From assembly GCA_030667105.1 (NCBI GenBank), contig DAOUWN010000160.1, forward strand, positions 1 to 5,721: DNA of 5,721 nucleotides. The letters run 5' to 3'. Source of the stretch: Deltaproteobacteria bacterium. GTDB lineage: Bacteria > Desulfobacterota > Desulfobacteria > C00003060. Numbering within the stretch: the first letter of the stretch is position 1; every line of letters begins with the position of its first letter. Both the position numbers and the translations under genes were made by a program. The notes under the pieces were generated by a model. The model did no database searches. It was not told the DNA's origin and was given only the letters and a program-made list of their open reading frames with translations. Positions 1 to 5,071 of this stretch are shown piece after piece.

Positions 1-339
1 AAAATAACGCAGTGTGTCAAGACAGCAGAAAAACACGGGGGGTGCATCCTTGCCTTGCCGGCAAGTGATACTGTGAAAACCATAGATGACGAGGACCGTG
101 TGGTCGTTACCATGAAACGCCACATGATCCGTATGGCCCAGACCCCGCAGGCTTTCCATTACAATCTTTTACTGGGCGCCCATGTGGCCGCACAGAAGGA
201 AGATTACGCGGGTAGCGACGACGCCGAATTGGTTGAGATGTGCGGCGAGGTAGTTAAGGTGATACCTGGTGACCCTGGCAACATCAAGATTACGACGCCT
301 GAAGATCTGAAAATGGCGGAGGCTCTCCTGGGCAAATAA
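1..339 (+). CDS. ispD: 2-C-methyl-D-erythritol 4-phosphate cytidylyltransferase, C-terminal part (5' end outside window)
   Basis: IspD joins CTP and 2-C-methyl-D-erythritol 4-phosphate to give CDP-methylerythritol in the cytoplasmic MEP isoprenoid pathway. The reading frame is open from base 1, so the gene starts upstream and only the last 112 residues are visible. Family signatures appear in order: an ALPASDTVK segment, MAQTPQAF, a GSDDAELVE segment where many homologues have TDDA, and the closing NIKITTPEDL, whose lysine corresponds to the substrate-binding lysine near the C-terminus of E. coli IspD. The protein ends eleven residues after that motif, as is normal for the family, so the 3' end is intact. 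The TTG at 55 is an internal codon, not a start. The gene converges on the CBM48 gene with only 9 bp between stops. Its usual partner ispF lies about 3.5 kb away. The identification is secure; the N-terminal CTP-binding half cannot be seen. Confidence 0.95.
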   Translation, partial: KITQCVKTAEKHGGCILALPASDTVKTIDDEDRVVVTMKRHMIRMAQTPQAFHYNLLLGAHVAAQKEDYAGSDDAELVEMCGEVVKVIPGDPGNIKITTPEDLKMAEALLGK

Positions 340-348
340 GACATTACT

Positions 349-762
349 TTAAACTACGATAACTGAGTTATCACTGTCTCCGAAAGGGCTTTTCACGTAT
401 TTGTCTGCATTCCAATCATTTTCCCACTTTGACTCATCGATGAGATAACGAAACTGATATTCCTTTCCTGGCTTAAGCTCAAGCGTAATGGTGTACCCCC
501 CATTTTTAAGCCTCTTCATGGGATTGGCGTAAACACTCCAATTGTTGAAATCCCCTACGATGCATACGTTCTTGGCGTCAGGGGCGGCGATCCTTGGCAA
601 CCTTAATGTCACTTTGCACATATCTCTGCCCTTGAGATATTCTTTTTTGATGCCGACGCTCATCGTATCCGCCTTTTTTGATGTTGGCTTTTTGTTAGTC
701 GTCTTTTTCGCGACAGCGCCTGTTCTCTTGGCAACGACTTTGCTTTTCTGTGCATTTGTCAT
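349..762 (-). CDS. Small stand-alone glycogen-binding (CBM48/AMPK-beta-type) protein with lysine-rich N-terminal tail
   Basis: The 137-residue protein has two parts. Residues 1-40 are rich in Lys, Ala and Thr, probably disordered and strongly basic. Residues about 48-137 form an early-set beta-sandwich of the CBM48/AMPK glycogen-binding type: IVGDFNNW (68-75), a PM pair (81-82), GGYTITLELKPG (88-99), YQFRYLID (102-109), then W113 and W117 and a closing DNSVIVV. In AMPK-beta and isoamylase relatives the conserved tryptophans contact alpha-glucan; W75 and W113 are the likely equivalents. There is no catalytic domain, signal peptide or membrane segment, so a cytoplasmic glycogen-associated or regulatory role is an inference. 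The ATG at 762 follows a strong AAAGGAG ribosome site. It lies 92 bp downstream of gpmI on the same strand and may be co-transcribed with it, although that gap carries its own TTGACA element and tandem repeats. The fold assignment is good; the function is unknown. Confidence 0.88.
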   Translation of the reverse strand: MTNAQKSKVVAKRTGAVAKKTTNKKPTSKKADTMSVGIKKEYLKGRDMCKVTLRLPRIAAPDAKNVCIVGDFNNWSVYANPMKRLKNGGYTITLELKPGKEYQFRYLIDESKWENDWNADKYVKSPFGDSDNSVIVV

Positions 763-780
763 TTTCTACTCCTTTCGATG

Positions 781-800
781 AATGACATAAAAATGACATA
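781..800 (-). repeat. Two tandem 9-bp direct repeats at 11-bp period, Pho-box-like, upstream of the CBM48 gene
   Basis: On the minus strand TATGTCATT occurs twice with a 2-bp gap, giving one repeat per helical turn. Read as a 7-4-7 element it is ATGTCAT, TTTT, ATGTCAT. This matches the known PhoB box plan (CTGTCAT half-sites 11 bp apart with an AT-rich spacer) at six of seven bases in each half. The box ends 18 bp before the CBM48 start codon, which leaves no room for a -10 in the classical activating position. It could act as a repressor or response-regulator site, or it could be chance in AT-rich DNA. Confidence 0.4.
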
Positions 801-804
801 TATG

Positions 805-835
805 ATAACATGCGTAAAAAGGAACTGGTTGTCAA
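805..835 (-). promoter_or_regulatory. Weak candidate promoter for the CBM48 gene
   Basis: The minus strand has a perfect TTGACA (830-835) in the gpmI-CBM48 gap. The best -10 at tolerable distance is TGTTAT (805-810), four of six matches at a long 19-bp spacing. A better TATCAT (802-807) lies 22 bp away, which is too far. The -35 is convincing and the -10 is not. If used, the transcript would begin near the tandem repeats at 781-800. Confidence 0.3.
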
Positions 836-854
836 GGAAAATATGACCCAACGC

Positions 855-2408
855 TTAGCCCTCGATCAACTGTGTGGCCGTCATTTCAGGAGGAATGTCA
901 ATGTTCATGAGTTTGAGTATCGTGGGGGCAATGTCGGCCAGCTTACCTCCTGGTTTGAGCTTATTACCCGTGGCCTTGCTACTGATATAGATTAGCTCAA
1001 CGGGGTTAAGGGTGTGGCTGGTCTTCACACGTTTGGTCTTTGGATCGATCATTTCCTCGGCGTTTCCGTGATCGGCGGTAAGCAAGATTTCGGCATCCAG
1101 TTCAAGTAGTCGTTTGATGCAGTCCCCGACGCATTCGTCAACCACCTCGACGGCCTTGGTTGCGGCAGCCATGTCACCAGTGTGTCCTACCATATCGCAG
1201 TTGGCGAAGTTGATGACGATAAGCGCATATTCACTCCCATCCTTAACGAGTTGAAGAAACCTGTCTCGCACATCGTGGGCATTCATCTGCGGGTGGGACG
1301 CGAATGTGGCCGGGTCATACTGGCTCTTTATCTCAACCTGATCCTCCCCTGGATAGGGATGCGTGGACTTGCCGTTAAAGAAGCTGGTGACGTGGCGGAA
1401 TTTCTGTGTCTCGGCCAGGCGTAGTTGCTTTAAGCCCCTGTTGCTGATCACTTCACCGAGGAGGTTTTTCATGCCACCTGCAGAGCCCATCGCTCCAAGG
1501 ATGAAACACGGAAACTCGTCATAATATCGGGTAAGGCCAACATACAGGCAATCAGGGCGACGTGAGCGATTTCCCGGGTAGTCATCCTCAACAAAGGCCA
1601 TGGAAAGCTGAATGGCACGATCCTGTCTGAAGTTCGTGTGGAGTACAGAGTCACCATCGCTGATTCCACGGTAGTCGCCAACCACACAGGGAGTGATATA
1701 CTCGTCAAACATCTCAATGCCATCGGGTGTCTTGTCTTTTGCGTAAGACTCCTCAACAGCACTTTCCGGGCTTTGAGCCTTGCGACCCGTGGCGTTTACG
1801 ATACACTCGAAAGCAGTGCTGGTGAGATCCCAGTTTTTTGAACGGTCCATGCCGTAGTATCGGCCCATGAGGGTACCCACACGGCAGTTGCCTACGTCAT
1901 TCATGACATCATTCAATTGATGGAGATATTCAAGTGTGGAACGGGGCGGTGTGTCGCGACCGTCGGTGAAGACGTGAACAATAATCTCCCCCACACCGCT
2001 CTTTGTGGCCGTATGCATGATTTTGAACAATTGATGACAGTGAGCGTGAACGCCTTCGTCCTGCAATAGACCCATGAGGTGGAGCCTTGAGTCGTTTGTC
2101 TTACAGTTTTGGAGCAGGGCTTTGAAGTGCTCTGCTTGAAAAAAGGAGCCGTCCACCATTCCGTCGTTGATGCGCTTAAGCTCCTGTATGACGATGCGCC
2201 CTGCGCCCATGTTGAGGTGACCCACCTCGCTCGATCCCTGGTAGCCAGGGGGCAGCCCTACAGGCTCTCCTGAGGCATGGATCAGCGTCCATGGATAATC
2301 TGCCAGATAGGAATCCACATTGGGTGTCTTTGCCGCCTTGACGGCGTTTCCTTCACTCTCCTTGCGATAGCCCCAGCCATCACGTATAATCAGTGCAACA
2401 GGTTTCAT
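855..2408 (-). CDS. gpmI: 2,3-bisphosphoglycerate-independent phosphoglycerate mutase
   Basis: GpmI interconverts 3- and 2-phosphoglycerate in glycolysis and gluconeogenesis using two metal ions, probably manganese, and a phosphoserine intermediate. The 517-residue length is typical of the family. Visible active-site elements are Asp10 in RDGWG, the nucleophile Ser60 in GSSEVGHLNMGAGR (59-71 region; Ser59 replaces the common Asn), GVHAH with His121, FTDGRDTPP with Arg151-Asp152, NFRQDRA, CDMVGHTGD, TADHGNAEEM and SHTLNPVE, which together supply all metal and phosphate ligands. The frame is open back to 2495, but the ATG at 2408 is chosen because it follows a strong GGAGAGGAG site, because MKPVALIIRDGWG is where the family begins, and because the best promoter lies inside the longer version. 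The gene is divergent from the glycosyltransferase gene and reads toward the CBM48 gene 92 bp downstream. No convincing terminator follows it, so read-through into that gene is plausible. Confidence 0.97.
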   Translation of the reverse strand: MKPVALIIRDGWGYRKESEGNAVKAAKTPNVDSYLADYPWTLIHASGEPVGLPPGYQGSSEVGHLNMGAGRIVIQELKRINDGMVDGSFFQAEHFKALLQNCKTNDSRLHLMGLLQDEGVHAHCHQLFKIMHTATKSGVGEIIVHVFTDGRDTPPRSTLEYLHQLNDVMNDVGNCRVGTLMGRYYGMDRSKNWDLTSTAFECIVNATGRKAQSPESAVEESYAKDKTPDGIEMFDEYITPCVVGDYRGISDGDSVLHTNFRQDRAIQLSMAFVEDDYPGNRSRRPDCLYVGLTRYYDEFPCFILGAMGSAGGMKNLLGEVISNRGLKQLRLAETQKFRHVTSFFNGKSTHPYPGEDQVEIKSQYDPATFASHPQMNAHDVRDRFLQLVKDGSEYALIVINFANCDMVGHTGDMAAATKAVEVVDECVGDCIKRLLELDAEILLTADHGNAEEMIDPKTKRVKTSHTLNPVELIYISSKATGNKLKPGGKLADIAPTILKLMNIDIPPEMTATQLIEG

Positions 2409-2445
2409 GAAAACTCCTCTCCATTGCAGCTTACGAAGTGATTTT

Positions 2446-2474
2446 CTGATAGCACGAATTGGACGACATGACAA
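2446..2474 (-). promoter_or_regulatory. Candidate sigma70-type promoter of gpmI
   Basis: On the minus strand TTGTCA (2469-2474, five of six consensus bases) is followed after exactly 17 bp by TATCAG (2446-2451, four of six). Transcription would start near 2439, giving a leader of about 30 nt that contains the GGAGAGGAG ribosome site. This supports the 2408 start over the upstream in-frame alternative at 2495. Confidence 0.45.
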
Positions 2475-2537
2475 ATCCTGAAATCCCCAATCCACGGCAA
2501 CGTCAAATATGATACATGTTGAGTTAGGGCTTTAGGC

Positions 2538-2566
2538 TTTACTTTGGGGCTCGTTCCTGATAAAAA
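2538..2566 (+). promoter_or_regulatory. Weak candidate promoter for the QTMAN-like gene and ispF
   Basis: TTTACT (2538-2543) and TAAAAA (2561-2566) are each four of six matches to -35 and -10 consensus, with 17-bp spacing. The leader to the TTG start would be about 60 nt. The motif is weak and lies in an AT-rich run, so it is only a suggestion. No hairpin or riboswitch-like structure is evident in the rest of the 2409-2634 gap. Confidence 0.27.
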
Positions 2567-2621
2567 AAGCGCCATAAATCATTAAGAAACAAGGTGAGTT
2601 AGTCCAGGTGTGTCATGATCT

Positions 2622-2637
2622 GAGGTGAACCGTTTTG
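2622..2637 (+). promoter_or_regulatory. Ribosome binding site that decides a TTG start
   Basis: GAGGTGA at 2622-2628 is a near-consensus Shine-Dalgarno sequence six bases before the TTG at 2635. The next in-frame ATG falls at codon 34, well inside the conserved N-terminal motifs, so TTG is the credible start of the glycosyltransferase. Confidence 0.7.
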
Positions 2638-3792
2638 AAGTACCTTTTTCTAGAAACATACTGTCAGGGTTCGCACGCGCTTTTTGTGAACGGACTGTCT
2701 ACATACTCCTCGCATGATATTGATATTGTGTCCATGCCCGGAGAAAACTGGCGCTGGCGTATGCTTGGGGCCGCGCTTCATATTGTAGATAACATCCCCC
2801 CGCTTGAAGAATATGACGGTATTATTGTCACCGATCTTTTCAATCTGGCGGATTTCAAGGCACTTGTCGGTTTACCGTGCCCACCTGTTCTGGCATATTT
2901 CCATGAAAATCAGATGACTTATCCGCAGCCGCCCGGCGACAAAGGCGCCTTTCAGTTAGGCATAATCAACATTACTACTGCGGTTGTGGCCGACCTTGTT
3001 GTGTTTAATTCAAAAATGCATAAGGATGCTTTTTTAAATGCCGTACCGGAGTTTCTAAAAAGGGGGCGTGACTTCAGGCCTAAAGGGGTGGCAGATAAAA
3101 TCCGTGAAAAATCTGGAGTCCTCTACCCTGGCATAACACTGCCATCTTACGGGGATGTTGATGCTGAGAAACAGACAGATCCTCCCCTCATTGTTTGGAA
3201 CCACAGATGGGGGTTTGACAAGAACTATAAAATATTTTTCAATGTGCTTGAAGATCTCGATGACAGAGGGCTTGATTTTCATATAGCGCTTATGGGAGAG
3301 AACTTTGGCCTGATACCTGAAGATTTTAAGCAGGCGGAAGAGAGATTTAAGGACAGAATCCTTCAGTTCGGATATATTCTTTTACGGGAGGAGTATGAGA
3401 AATGGCTTAAACGGGGTGCAGTTGTAATAAGCACTGCAATGCAGGAGAACTTCGGCATCTCCGTTATAGAAGCAATGATCATGGGATGCGTACCGCTGCT
3501 GCCTGACAGGCTTTCATATCCTGAGATACTTCCGGAAGAGTTCCATGAGCACTTTCTTTATAAAAACAGACATGATCTTATGGAAAAGCTTTTTTTGATA
3601 ATTTCAGATTATAAGCGGTATGAATTAATTCGGACCCGGCTGGCAGAGAAAATGAGGTCGTTTTTGTGGAAAAATGTTGTCAGCCGGCATGACAGAGTTC
3701 TTGAACGGCTTGCAGGAGATTGCTCAGATGCATCTGAATATGGAAAAAATGAACTCCATCTGCATGCGTGGGATGCTGTGGTCCGGCCCTGA
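2635..3792 (+). CDS. QTMAN-like (DUF3524/GTDC1 family) glycosyltransferase, probable tRNA-queuosine mannosyltransferase
   Basis: This 385-residue GT-B protein resembles animal GTDC1/QTMAN, which transfers mannose from GDP-mannose to queuosine of tRNA-Asp. The N-terminal DUF3524 half shows LETYCQGSH (6-14), NWRWR (38-42), TDLFNLADF (66-74), YFHENQMTYP (88-97), FQLGIINI (106-113) and ADLVVFNS (119-126). The C-terminal GT4 half shows VWNHRWGFDKN (187-197) and an EX7E motif, Glu271 and Glu279 in ENFGISVIEA, then PEILPEEF. All family landmarks are present, so it looks intact; it is shorter than the human protein (about 458 residues). The TTG start is supported by GAGGTGA at 2622-2628, six bases upstream, and by the family N-terminus starting there. 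ispF follows after 24 bp, probably in one transcript. Rows sampled here are AT-richer than its neighbours. Mannose donor and queuosine acceptor are inferred from the family. Some other tRNA or small-molecule acceptor cannot be excluded. Confidence 0.85.
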   Translation: MKYLFLETYCQGSHALFVNGLSTYSSHDIDIVSMPGENWRWRMLGAALHIVDNIPPLEEYDGIIVTDLFNLADFKALVGLPCPPVLAYFHENQMTYPQPPGDKGAFQLGIINITTAVVADLVVFNSKMHKDAFLNAVPEFLKRGRDFRPKGVADKIREKSGVLYPGITLPSYGDVDAEKQTDPPLIVWNHRWGFDKNYKIFFNVLEDLDDRGLDFHIALMGENFGLIPEDFKQAEERFKDRILQFGYILLREEYEKWLKRGAVVISTAMQENFGISVIEAMIMGCVPLLPDRLSYPEILPEEFHEHFLYKNRHDLMEKLFLIISDYKRYELIRTRLAEKMRSFLWKNVVSRHDRVLERLAGDCSDASEYGKNELHLHAWDAVVRP

Positions 3793-3816
3793 TATCTGAT
3801 GAGAGAGAATTTTCAA

Positions 3817-4293
3817 ATGCGCGTGGGCTTGGGATACGATCTGCATCGGTTGGTACAAGGCCGAAGGCTCGTCCTCGGTGGCGTGACCATACCTTTTAAA
3901 AAGGGTCTCATGGGCCATTCTGATGCAGACGTTGTGTTTCATGCAACGTGTGATGCCTTGCTGGGAGCAGCCGGCATGGGAGATATTGGCCGTCATTTCC
4001 CGGATACGGATCCCAGGTTCAAGGACATTTCGAGCACAGTGTTTGTGACAAAAACCATTGAAATGATTCGTGAAAAGGGCTTTTCTGTCAACAACCTGGA
4101 TGCCACGATACTGGCCGAAGCCCCTAAGCTGGCCCCTTATTGCAGAGCCATGGAGGCCAATATCGCGATGCTCCTTGACATCGAACCCGGACGTGTCAAC
4201 ATCAAGGCAACGACCATGGAGGGCGTGGACGCTGTTGGAAGAGGGGAGGCAATAGCCGCCATGTGCGTGGTAAGCCTTGTTTTATCATCCTGA
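3817..4293 (+). CDS. ispF: 2-C-methyl-D-erythritol 2,4-cyclodiphosphate synthase
   Basis: IspF cyclises CDP-methylerythritol 2-phosphate to methylerythritol 2,4-cyclodiphosphate with release of CMP, two steps after IspD in the MEP pathway. It normally works as a trimer with a zinc in each active site. The 158-residue length is typical. The zinc ligands Asp8 and His10 (GYDLH) and His42 (DVVFH) are present, with GHSDADVVFHA (33-43), DALLGAAGMGDIG, HFPDTDPRF and the C-terminal KATTMEGVDAVGRGEAIAA. An ATG at 3799 would add six residues but has no ribosome site; the ATG at 3817 follows a purine-rich GAGAGAGA run and gives the canonical N-terminus MRVGLGYD, so I prefer it. It lies 24 bp after the QTMAN-like gene and overlaps the convergent rfbC by 9 nt at the 3' ends. 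Separation from ispD by about 3.5 kb is less usual. Confidence 0.96.
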   Translation: MRVGLGYDLHRLVQGRRLVLGGVTIPFKKGLMGHSDADVVFHATCDALLGAAGMGDIGRHFPDTDPRFKDISSTVFVTKTIEMIREKGFSVNNLDATILAEAPKLAPYCRAMEANIAMLLDIEPGRVNIKATTMEGVDAVGRGEAIAAMCVVSLVLSS

Positions 4294-4857
4294 TTGCCTT
4301 GCATTAAAGGCAGGCAGTTCTTCCGGAGGGATTTCCTTCAGAGTTGGATATGCGCCATCTTTATCTGAAAGAATGGGCCTTGTAACAGGCCATTCGATAG
4401 CCAATGACGGATCATCCCATCGAATCCCACGCTCTTCTTTCGGGGCATAGTAATCTGTGCATTTATATGCTAATATTACATATTCGCCGGTCACGCAGAA
4501 ACCGTGGGCAAAGCCCTCTGGAATATAGACCTGGCGGTATTTCTCGGAAGAAAGGGTTATGCCAACCCACTTGCCAAAGGTTGGAGAACCCCGGCGAATA
4601 TCAACAGCTACATCAAAGGCTTCTCCTTGAACGACCCAGACGAGCTTTGCCTGGGGTTTGCCGATTTGATAGTGCAATCCCCGCAGTGCGCCTCGTCCGG
4701 AAAAAGATAAGTTGTCCTGCACGAAACTGGCCGGGAGTCCATGTTGGAAATACCGCCCGGCCTGATAGGTTTCGAGAAAATGGCCACGCTCGTCTCTGTA
4801 AACATCGGGCTCAATAATGATTACTTCGGGCAGAGCAGGAGATGACGTGACTTTCAT
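4285..4857 (-). CDS. rfbC: dTDP-4-dehydrorhamnose 3,5-epimerase
   Basis: RfbC (RmlC) epimerises C3 and C5 of dTDP-4-dehydro-6-deoxyglucose, the third step of dTDP-L-rhamnose synthesis, feeding O-antigen or other surface glycans. The 190-residue cupin matches the family: FxETY (27-31), FVQDNLSFS (45-53), ALRGLHYQ (57-64) with the catalytic base His62, KLVWVVQGEAFDVAVDIRRG (71-90), PTFGKW, IPEGFAHGF (112-120), and AYKCTDYYAP (130-139) with Tyr131 as the likely catalytic acid. DDPSLAIEWP and ILSDKD near the end carry the aspartate that pairs with the histidine. The ATG at 4857 follows a good AAGGAG site. No other rhamnose genes (rmlA, B, D) are within the window, so it is either a lone copy or the end of a cluster that continues elsewhere. 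It is divergent from malQ and convergent with ispF. Confidence 0.96.
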   Translation of the reverse strand: MKVTSSPALPEVIIIEPDVYRDERGHFLETYQAGRYFQHGLPASFVQDNLSFSGRGALRGLHYQIGKPQAKLVWVVQGEAFDVAVDIRRGSPTFGKWVGITLSSEKYRQVYIPEGFAHGFCVTGEYVILAYKCTDYYAPKEERGIRWDDPSLAIEWPVTRPILSDKDGAYPTLKEIPPEELPAFNARQSG

Positions 4858-4904
4858 AAGTGAGCTCCTTGTGCAAAAAGGGACAGGTGCAAGTTCTCAA
4901 TTCA

Positions 4905-4931
4905 ATTATCAAATCAAGATGCAAAAATCAA
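4905..4931 (-). promoter_or_regulatory. Weak candidate promoter of rfbC
   Basis: On the minus strand TTGATT (4926-4931, four of six) precedes GATAAT (4905-4910, five of six). The spacing is only 15 bp, shorter than ideal. The surrounding 40 bp are AT-rich, which suits a promoter, and the leader would be about 40 nt with the AAGGAG site near its end. Confidence 0.28.
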
Positions 4932-4957
4932 ACATGATAGACTCGCAAGAAATCTGA

Positions 4958-4975
4958 ACCCAGTCTAGACGGGGT
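4958..4975. promoter_or_regulatory. 18-bp near-perfect palindrome, candidate operator between rfbC and malQ
   Basis: The core GTCTAGAC (4963-4970) is a perfect dyad. It is flanked by one mismatched pair (A4962/G4971) and then by ACCC on the left and GGGT on the right, so eight of nine base pairs across the centre are symmetric. There is no loop, which fits a dimeric protein site better than an RNA hairpin. It lies upstream of both divergent genes, so it could regulate rfbC, malQ or both. No regulator is assigned. Confidence 0.35.
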
Positions 4976-4976
4976 C

Positions 4977-5009
4977 ATTTCTCGTCCCGCCTGCGGCGAG
5001 ACGAGAAAT
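4977..5009. repeat. Strong GC-rich hairpin in the rfbC-malQ divergent region
   Basis: ATTTCTCGTC (4977-4986) and GACGAGAAAT (5000-5009) are perfect 10-bp complements. Inside them, after one C/A mismatch, CGCC (4988-4991) pairs with GGCG (4995-4998) around a TGC loop. No gene on either strand ends here, so it is not an obvious terminator. It could be a dispersed REP-like palindrome, a leader structure of the malQ transcript, or a protein site. The flanking ATATTTT is short and is not a convincing T-tract. Confidence 0.6.
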
Positions 5010-5015
5010 ATTTTC

Positions 5016-5039
5016 GACATAACATGTTAAGGACATAAC
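5016..5039 (+). repeat. Direct repeat GACATAAC x2 around a small palindrome, upstream of malQ
   Basis: GACATAAC occurs at 5016-5023 and again at 5032-5039, a 16-bp period. The perfect 8-bp dyad AACATGTT (5021-5028) overlaps the first copy and sits between the two. The element lies 33-56 bp before the malQ start chosen here. It may be part of a regulator site or chance; no clear -35/-10 pair for malQ is visible around it. Confidence 0.3.
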
Positions 5040-5071
5040 TGCTCAGTAGGCTGCAATTGCGAAGGGTGCTC

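Noticed and set aside
358..372. Hairpin GATAAC/GTTATC at the ispD-CBM48 convergence as a terminator
   Set aside because: It is a short AT-rich stem inside CBM48 coding sequence, with no T-run, and is likely chance.
542..781. Plus-strand open frame opposite the CBM48 gene, hydrophobic product
   Set aside because: It is antisense to a gene with a clear conserved domain; its hydrophobicity comes from reading lysine codons in reverse, and it has no ribosome site.
1182..1841. Open frames antisense or out of frame within gpmI
   Set aside because: They overlap the well-conserved catalytic region of gpmI and their products have no recognisable features.
2409..2495. N-terminal extension of gpmI to an in-frame ATG at 2495
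   Set aside because: The extra 29 residues resemble no part of the family, have no good ribosome site, and span the best gpmI promoter; the ATG at 2408 has a strong site and the canonical start.
2520..2602. Direct repeat TGAGTTAG at 2520-2527 and 2595-2602
   Set aside because: An 8-mer twice within 83 bp of AT-rich DNA has no further symmetry or helical phasing to support it.
4295..4312. Hairpin TGCCTT/AAGGCA as a shared terminator between ispF and rfbC
   Set aside because: The stem is only six pairs and no T-tract follows on either strand.
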